36,420 nt of DNA from Coleofasciculus sp. LEGE 07092. GTDB lineage: Bacteria; Cyanobacteriota; Cyanobacteriia; Cyanobacteriales; Coleofasciculaceae. This document shows, piece by piece, positions 31,548 to 36,420 of the stretch (positions are counted from its first letter, which is position 1; every line of letters starts with the position of its first letter). Made by a program: the position numbers and the translations under genes. A model generated the notes under the pieces. That model made no database searches. It saw only the letters and a program-made list of their open reading frames with translations, and had not been told where the DNA came from. The stretch covers positions 1 to 36,420 of the forward strand of contig NZ_JADEWY010000065.1 in assembly GCF_015207375.1 (NCBI RefSeq), read 5' to 3'.

Positions 31548-32027
31548 GTCAATACGATGGAGTATTCTGCTTATTGTTTGATCATAACCTTCAGCTTATT
31601 GTTTTTTCAGGGATTACAATAATTCGCTGTTAAAGTTATTTAAACTTGATTGATTGAGAAAATGAAGCTGTAGTAAAACCTTACACTTTAATTAATAAAG
31701 TGCGATTTTTTGCTGCCACACTTAAGTTTTGCACTGGAGTTTTGACTGGTTTGGGTGACTGGTTTAAATACGGACTCCTTTTTAGAGCTAATCGTGTCTG
31801 TATTTATTCCCTCAGCCATTTTCTAGTTAAGCTGAAGTTTAGGGAATGGAGCCACCCATTCAAGGTAATACAAAATTGTAACAACAATAAATCATCGCAA
31901 GATAAGTTAATGATTCGTTTTAAATTTTAAATACAAATGGCTCTAGGAACCTAAAAATAGTAGAGGGGTACCTTATGACTGTACCCCCACCCTGTCTTTG
32001 TCGATAATTTTTTTCTTAGGAGTCCAG
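31548..32027. other. Gene-free AT-rich region between the kinase and the DnaJ gene
   Basis: 480 bases upstream of the kinase start and downstream of the co-chaperone stop. A CACTTT/AAAGTG hairpin (31684-31702) followed by six T at 31706-31711 is a weak plus-strand terminator candidate. An open frame at 31700-31930 has no ribosome site and atypical composition. Otherwise nothing is seen. Confidence 0.4.
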
Positions 32028-33065
32028 CTATAGCTGAACTTGCGATAGGTAGCTGCGCGGATCGAAGCTACGGGCAGCGCGGATTTTTTCATAGTACTCC
32101 CGCTCAACGTGGCTAGGGTCTTTGGGGGTAGCGATCACAATTCGCACGAGTTGGTCGCTGCGTGCGCCTTTGGGTCGAGACCAGCCTTTACCCCGTAACC
32201 GCAGGGATTGACCGGAACGGATACCTGCTGGAATATTTACGCTAACCCTACCATCAGGCGTCGGTACGTCGATTGATGCCCCCAATACCGCTTCATCCGG
32301 CATGATTGGCACTTCGCACAGCAGGTTATCGCCATCAAACTGATAAAACCCGTGGGGTTTGAGTTCCACATTTAAGTACAAGTCTCCCCGTTGCTGATTG
32401 TACGGGTTCACCTGACCTTTTCCTCGGACGCGAATTCGACTTTTAGGCTTGGCACCTGGGGGAATTCGCACCTCTATGGTTTCATTGCCCAAATTGAGCC
32501 GTTTTTGCGTACCGTGGAAGGCTTCAGACCAGCTTAACGTAATTGTGGCTTCGCGATCGGCACTGGTAGCCGTTGCCCCACCGTCAAAGTTGGAAAAATC
32601 ATTAAAGCCACCAAACCCGTTACTAAAGTCATTGAATCCGGTAGAGCCACCGGTTTTAGTGCGGTAGGTATAAGTCCGACCGGCACCTCCAGGGGAACCA
32701 GCCGCCCCGGTGTTAAAGCGTCCCAGCAACTCGTTAATGAACTCATCAAAGCTACTATACTGACCAAAATCAAAGTTGCCAAAATCAACATTACTACTAC
32801 CACCACCGCCTCCGGGCCACCCCTGTCCAGCTTGCTTCCAGTACTGACCAAATTGATCGTATTTCTGGCGTTTGTCGGAGTCTGACAAGACTTCGTAGGC
32901 TTCGTTGACTTCCTTAAAGCGAGCCTCTGCTTGTTTGTCCCCCGGATTCATGTCTGGGTGATACTTCCGTGCCAGACGCCGAAAGCTCTTTTTAATTTCA
33001 TCCGCACTAGCCGTTTTGTTGACTCCCAAAACGGCGTAATAGTCTTTGAAGTCGGTTGCAGCCAT
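32028..33065 (-). CDS. DnaJ-class co-chaperone without zinc finger (type II J-protein)
   Basis: A 345-residue Hsp40. The J domain (1-70) has [20 protein letters not shown] and the HPD tripeptide in [11 protein letters not shown], which stimulates DnaK ATPase. A Gly/Phe/Ser-rich stretch (about 80-160), with asparagine-rich repeats of NDFSN type, follows. Then come two beta-sandwich substrate-binding domains (about 165-330) with [20 protein letters not shown] and [19 protein letters not shown]. No CxxCxGxG repeats are present, so it is a CbpA/DnaJ2-type protein. The start ATG is preceded by GGAG about 9 bp upstream (AGGAGAAACC). It stands alone; DnaK is not nearby. The tail (SYLSQVQL) is short and unremarkable. 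Confidence 0.9.
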   Translation of the reverse strand: MAATDFKDYYAVLGVNKTASADEIKKSFRRLARKYHPDMNPGDKQAEARFKEVNEAYEVLSDSDKRQKYDQFGQYWKQAGQGWPGGGGGSSNVDFGNFDFGQYSSFDEFINELLGRFNTGAAGSPGGAGRTYTYRTKTGGSTGFNDFSNGFGGFNDFSNFDGGATATSADREATITLSWSEAFHGTQKRLNLGNETIEVRIPPGAKPKSRIRVRGKGQVNPYNQQRGDLYLNVELKPHGFYQFDGDNLLCEVPIMPDEAVLGASIDVPTPDGRVSVNIPAGIRSGQSLRLRGKGWSRPKGARSDQLVRIVIATPKDPSHVEREYYEKIRAARSFDPRSYLSQVQL

Positions 33066-33381
33066 GAAGGGTTTCTCCTCTATATCTAAGGATTTAGTCT
33101 AAAAATTGGGTTATTGTCGAGCTACCTTAAAGCTAGAGTAACAAACCTATCGAGCTGATTAAGTTCGGTTCTTTCTCACGGAAGCGATCGCAATTTCCAC
33201 ACCTACAACCTTGTTGTGAAACCTCTCATCTGCAAAGAACAGGGTGCGGATAGCGCCTTTTAGACAATAGTTGACATAAAGAATATCTCAGGGACTGAGA
33301 CTATGCCAGTGTGGATTTCCCGCTATCGGCACCCCAAACGAAAAATTGCGTCAAAAGAGCCAATCCGACGTGGATTCAGGA
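33066..33381. other. Intergenic region between the DnaJ gene and glgC
   Basis: About 316 bases upstream of the J-protein gene and downstream of glgC. Apart from one HIP1 octamer (33184) I see no repeat, terminator or reading frame worth naming. It should carry the J-protein promoter. I could not find a CIRCE-type dyad. Confidence 0.4.
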
Positions 33382-34671
33382 CTAAATCACCGTTCCATCT
33401 GGAATTACAGCATTTTTGAGAACGACAACAATGCCATTACGGATTAAAAAGCCTTGTTTCTCGCGGTCAGCTTCCTCAACTTTATCCTTATTGATAATTT
33501 GCACTTGACGACCAATGCAAGCGTTTTTATCAATAATGGCGCGACGAATGGTAGTGTCTGCACTGATTCCTAAAGGAACACGTCCCGTATCAAGGTTAGA
33601 CTGCCGTTCCGCAAAGGGTTCGTAGAAGTCAGATCCCATAATCAGCGTGTCCTCAATAGTGCAGCCCGCCTCAATACGCGCTCGAACTCCTAATACCGAG
33701 TGGTGAATCCGGCAATTTTTCAGAATGCAACCCTCGCCAATAATGGATTTGGTTACTTGACAATCCAACAGCTTCGTGGGAGGCAAATAACGGGCACGAG
33801 TGTAAATCGGAGCCTCTTTGTCGTAGAAGCTAAAGGGGGGATGCGGTTGCCGAGTTAAGGCTAGGTTAGCATCGTAGAACGACTCAATGGTTCCAATATC
33901 TTCCCAGTAGTCGTTAAACAAATACGCTTGCAGATTGTGTTCATCTTTGACCGATGGGATAATTTCTTTGCCAAAATCCGTCTGTTGAGAATTTTCTTGC
34001 AACAATTTGTATAGGACATCTTTGTTAAAGACATAAATGCCCATTGAAGCAATATAGGGACTCTCTTTTGCCTGTTCTGATGTCAGCCCCAGAACCGTCG
34101 TATCCACCTGCATCTGTTTGAGAGCATCTCCTTTGGGTTTTTCACTAAAGTCAATCACCCTGCCCGTATGATCGATCTTCATGAGACCAAAGCTAGATGC
34201 CCGTTTATCGTCGATGGGAACGACAGAAAGGGTAATATCTGCCTTAGTATCACGGTGGTGTTGTACAAAATGACGGTAATCCATCCGATAGAGATGGTCT
34301 CCCGATAAAATCAGGTATTCATCAACATCCCACTCTTCCAATAGCCAGAGATACTGGCGGACAGCATCCGCCGTTCCTTGAAACCAGCTTGGGTTTTCAG
34401 GAGTTTGTTGGGCAGCGAGTACCTCCACAAACCCGTCCGTAAACCCAGCAAAGTTATAGGCGCGAGCAATATGGCGATTGAGAGACGCTGAGTTGAATTG
34501 GGTAAGGACGTAAATCTTGTAGATTTCCGAGTTAATGCAGTTGCTGACGGGAATATCAATCAGGCGATACTTCCCTGCCAAAGGTACAGCAGGCTTTGCT
34601 CTTAGCTTGGTTAGGGGATAAAGACGGGTGCCAGCACCCCCTCCTAGAATGATGGCTAAAACTCTTTTCAC
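33382..34671 (-). CDS. glgC: Glucose-1-phosphate adenylyltransferase (ADP-glucose pyrophosphorylase)
   Basis: A 429-residue enzyme that makes ADP-glucose and pyrophosphate from glucose-1-phosphate and ATP, the committed step of glycogen synthesis. The nucleotidyltransferase domain starts [20 protein letters not shown], with [20 protein letters not shown], the catalytic Asp in [10 protein letters not shown], and FSEKPKG. The C-terminal left-handed beta helix ends in [19 protein letters not shown], which holds the lysines that bind 3-phosphoglycerate in cyanobacterial and plant enzymes. Length equals that of the Anabaena enzyme. Start ATG. It is divergent from a LuxR-type response regulator across about 207 bp, which contains a heptamer repeat array. 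Control by that regulator is possible but only positional. Confidence 0.96.
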   Translation of the reverse strand: MKRVLAIILGGGAGTRLYPLTKLRAKPAVPLAGKYRLIDIPVSNCINSEIYKIYVLTQFNSASLNRHIARAYNFAGFTDGFVEVLAAQQTPENPSWFQGTADAVRQYLWLLEEWDVDEYLILSGDHLYRMDYRHFVQHHRDTKADITLSVVPIDDKRASSFGLMKIDHTGRVIDFSEKPKGDALKQMQVDTTVLGLTSEQAKESPYIASMGIYVFNKDVLYKLLQENSQQTDFGKEIIPSVKDEHNLQAYLFNDYWEDIGTIESFYDANLALTRQPHPPFSFYDKEAPIYTRARYLPPTKLLDCQVTKSIIGEGCILKNCRIHHSVLGVRARIEAGCTIEDTLIMGSDFYEPFAERQSNLDTGRVPLGISADTTIRRAIIDKNACIGRQVQIINKDKVEEADREKQGFLIRNGIVVVLKNAVIPDGTVI

Positions 34672-34779
34672 GAAACACCTCTCAACAGCCGATAGAATTC
34701 ACACGTCTTAAGTGTCCGCTTGTGTGGAACTCTTTTCAAGAGGGTAAGGCAGAAAGTTAACTCTTTCCTACGACAGAAC

Positions 34780-34817
34780 AGCTCCCCAGCTCCCTAGCTC
34801 CCCAGCTCCCCCGCTCC
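34780..34817. repeat. GCTCCCCA-type tandem repeat in the glgC/regulator spacer
   Basis: Four to five units of AGCTCCCC/AGCTCCCT lie between the divergent genes, about 60-100 bp before the response-regulator ATG. It is related in sequence to the array inside putA. Copy-number change here could alter promoter spacing. Confidence 0.65.
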
Positions 34818-34878
34818 GTTTTCCAGAATTTCCATTAAATTTAAGTTAATAGAGGAAGCAAAGGGATGAGGAAGACAG

Positions 34879-35568
34879 ATGTCAGCACAACTGTTATTAG
34901 TAGACGACGAACCTGGAATTCGCGAATCAGTTCCTCTCTATTTGGAAGAAGTTGGTGGTTTTAGTGTAAAGGTTGCCAGTAATGCTAATGATGCTTGGCA
35001 GATATTGCAGCAACACACCCCTGATTTAGTGATTACGGATGTAATGATGCCCCAAGTGGATGGGTATCAGTTCCTCAAGAAGCTGCGAGATGATCCTCGG
35101 TTTAGAACCTTGCCAGTGATATTTCTCACCGCTAGAGGCATGACGTCCGACCGAATTCAGGGCTATCAGGCAGGTTGTGATATGTATATTCCCAAGCCGT
35201 TCGATACCGATGAACTCATTGCCGTTGTTGAAAACTTGCTGGAGCGTCGCTCGGCAACCACTCCAGAAAATTCCAGCAATACAGAGCTTCTCAACATTGA
35301 GAAGGAGCTGACAGCCATTCGAGAAATGTTAGCTCAGAGGGGTAACATCACTCAAACTCCCCCTCCCATTCGTATTGACTTTACACCGCGAGAGCAGAGT
35401 GTCTTAGATTTAGTGGCCCAAGGGTTGATGAATAAGGAAATCGCCCGTCGTTTGGATACCAGCGTCCGCAATGTTGAAAAGTATGTCAGCCGCTTGTTTA
35501 GCAAAACGGGAACTAATAGTCGCACCGAGTTGGTTCGCTATGCTCTCGAACATGGCTTGACTCATTGA
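34879..35568 (+). CDS. NarL/LuxR-type response regulator
   Basis: A 229-residue transcription factor. The receiver domain (about 3-120) has acidic residues D9/D10/E11, phospho-acceptor D54 in LVITDVMMPQVDG, the Thr of PVIFLTARG and the Lys of YIPKPFDTDE. A linker with an amphipathic Glu-rich helix (about 130-155) leads to a LuxR helix-turn-helix (about 164-228): FTPREQSVLDLVAQGLMNKE, then IARRLDTSVRNVEKYVSRLF. Overall it resembles the Ycf29/NblR-like LuxR regulators of cyanobacteria and red-algal plastids, but I cannot assign an orthologue. A GAGGAAG-type ribosome site precedes the ATG. No kinase gene adjoins it. The large photoreceptor-like kinase is 3.3 kb away and lacks its own receiver. 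Confidence 0.88.
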   Translation: MSAQLLLVDDEPGIRESVPLYLEEVGGFSVKVASNANDAWQILQQHTPDLVITDVMMPQVDGYQFLKKLRDDPRFRTLPVIFLTARGMTSDRIQGYQAGCDMYIPKPFDTDELIAVVENLLERRSATTPENSSNTELLNIEKELTAIREMLAQRGNITQTPPPIRIDFTPREQSVLDLVAQGLMNKEIARRLDTSVRNVEKYVSRLFSKTGTNSRTELVRYALEHGLTH

Positions 35569-35838
35569 CACTCCTCAGCCCTTTAGTCATGAGGATTCTT
35601 CACTCTTGAAAACCAGAAAAAATGTGTTTTCTGCTACTTGCTGCTTAGACTTTTTACCTGTACAAGCATTCCTATACAGAACCCGATAAGCCTAGTTTTC
35701 AAGGTGCGATGCCTCTCGGCTCTGGGTTTTTATAGAGGTTAAACACCCTTTACCTAACTTAGAACCATTGACCACAGTGGTGCGCTGTTAAAATTCACCC
35801 TCAAAAAAGTTTTTCGATATACTCAATGTCAGTCTTTA

Positions 35839-36219
35839 CTAACCTCCTGGTTTGTCAACATTGTAGTCTTCGTGAGATAAAACGGCGTAAGGAACTAAAA
35901 GACTGCCTTGGTCGTGACAAATCATGCGATAGTTGCGAGTAACGGGAATACTGACTATCCAGCGATTGTGGCGCAGTCGCTTGCCCCCAAACTCTCGATA
36001 ATTTTGATGAATTTCCAATGCAGCAATAATTCTCCGGGCTTTGACTACCACATGAGCGGGCAGATCTTTGAGATCGATAGGATCATCTTCAAAGGTAGAC
36101 TCCCACTCCTGTTTTTGTTGTTTTTTAGCTTCCCGTGCTTGATTGGCTTGCTCACACCGATGGCAGGTTTGACCATATCCTTTATGTCCGCACGGAAATG
36201 TCTTCTTTCTTCTCGACAT
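35839..36219 (-). CDS. Zinc-ribbon protein with RelE/ParE-like C-terminal half
   Basis: 126 residues from the chosen start. The N-terminus, MSRRKKTFPCGHKGYGQTCHRC, has Cys-x-His and Cys-His-x-x-Cys groups that look like a four-ligand zinc site. A highly charged Lys/Gln linker follows, then about 75 residues ending RWIVSIPVTRNYRMICHD and LLVPYAVLSHEDY. That strand order, R-W-x-x-x-x-x-x-x-R-x-x-x followed by a His near the end, resembles the core of RelE/ParE mRNA interferase or gyrase toxins. No antitoxin gene is visible next to it. A TTG seven codons upstream is open, but ATG at 36219 fits the zinc motif better. The function is unknown and the toxin-fold similarity is inference. Confidence 0.7.
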   Translation of the reverse strand: MSRRKKTFPCGHKGYGQTCHRCEQANQAREAKKQQKQEWESTFEDDPIDLKDLPAHVVVKARRIIAALEIHQNYREFGGKRLRHNRWIVSIPVTRNYRMICHDQGSLLVPYAVLSHEDYNVDKPGG

Positions 36220-36420
36220 AAAAACAATGGTGTGGGTCAAACCCCCAACTTACAAACTTGCTACCCTATCTAAAATTCCCCCAATTGGGGCAGTTACATG
36301 AGGGGCGATGATGCCCACTTTTAATTTATCTTAATTCAAGAAGGAGAATTATTCTAATACAATCAGACGCTTGCTTCGTAATAAGTAATCTGTCATTGAT
36401 GCCCTCTACTCCCCCACCCC

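Noticed and set aside
31700-31930. 76-codon open frame upstream of the photoreceptor-like kinase
   Set aside because: No ribosome site and no recognisable motif. It starts inside a hairpin with a T run, so it is more likely non-coding.

Overview
The window reads as chromosomal DNA of a cyanobacterium, probably a filamentous one. The octamer GCGATCGC (HIP1) occurs about thirty times where chance predicts about one. The gene set is also cyanobacterial: nblA for phycobilisome degradation, ctaA/ctaB, a cyanobacterial-type 429-residue GlgC, ClpS next to a DUF2103 protein, and a sensor kinase with cyanobacteriochrome-like GAF domains. Short heptamer-type tandem repeats and dispersed palindromes are frequent, as in large filamentous genomes. 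No ribosomal RNA, intact transposase or phage module is visible.

Layout. 1-2971 (minus): a tight cluster of a zinc-ribbon membrane protein, proA and a PLP enzyme of the methionine gamma-lyase family. 2972-3494: degraded DNA holding the tail of a tyrosine recombinase. 3495-6382: a small anchored protein divergent from an RppA/RppB-like two-component pair whose response regulator carries an in-frame amber codon, then an exported OB-fold protein. 6383-7074: repeats, tRNA-Gly(GCC) and a hairpin element with a second copy at 22131. 7075-13681: putA, a GAF protein, an SH3 protein, a tandem universal stress protein and nblA, whose upstream DNA has a striking set of dyads. 13745-14588: no gene, but an intrinsic terminator with nothing coding upstream of it. 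14589-18451: polA converging on an EEP-family hydrolase. 18452-21933: a possible 33-residue membrane protein, a mini-ORF, a PlsC-type acyltransferase, ctaA and ctaB.

21934-22778 is the densest non-coding stretch. It has a minus-strand terminator with a possible small RNA, the second hairpin element, a plus-strand terminator and a solitary CRISPR-type repeat behind a leader-like segment. 22779-25340: the clpS-DUF2103 operon and an ABC1 (AarF/UbiB) kinase. 25392-25934: a DUF559 nuclease-like gene packed between three copies of a GC-rich hairpin repeat. 26044-31547: a TVP38 membrane protein and a 1600-residue PAS/GAF histidine kinase that looks like a two-bilin photoreceptor. 31548-36420: a DnaJ-class co-chaperone, glgC, a LuxR-type response regulator, and a zinc-ribbon protein with a RelE/ParE-like tail.

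Themes. Proline synthesis (proA) and breakdown (putA) both lie here. Light and nutrient acclimation is represented by nblA, the photoreceptor-like kinase, glgC and response regulators, and respiratory haem supply by ctaA-ctaB. The best candidates for something undescribed are the repeat-wrapped DUF559 unit, the covarying hairpin element, the TACTC-N6-GAGTA dyads at nblA, the lone CRISPR repeat, and the two untranslated regions that end in intrinsic terminators. No large novel multi-gene system is evident. Family names come from recognising motifs by eye; nothing was searched.
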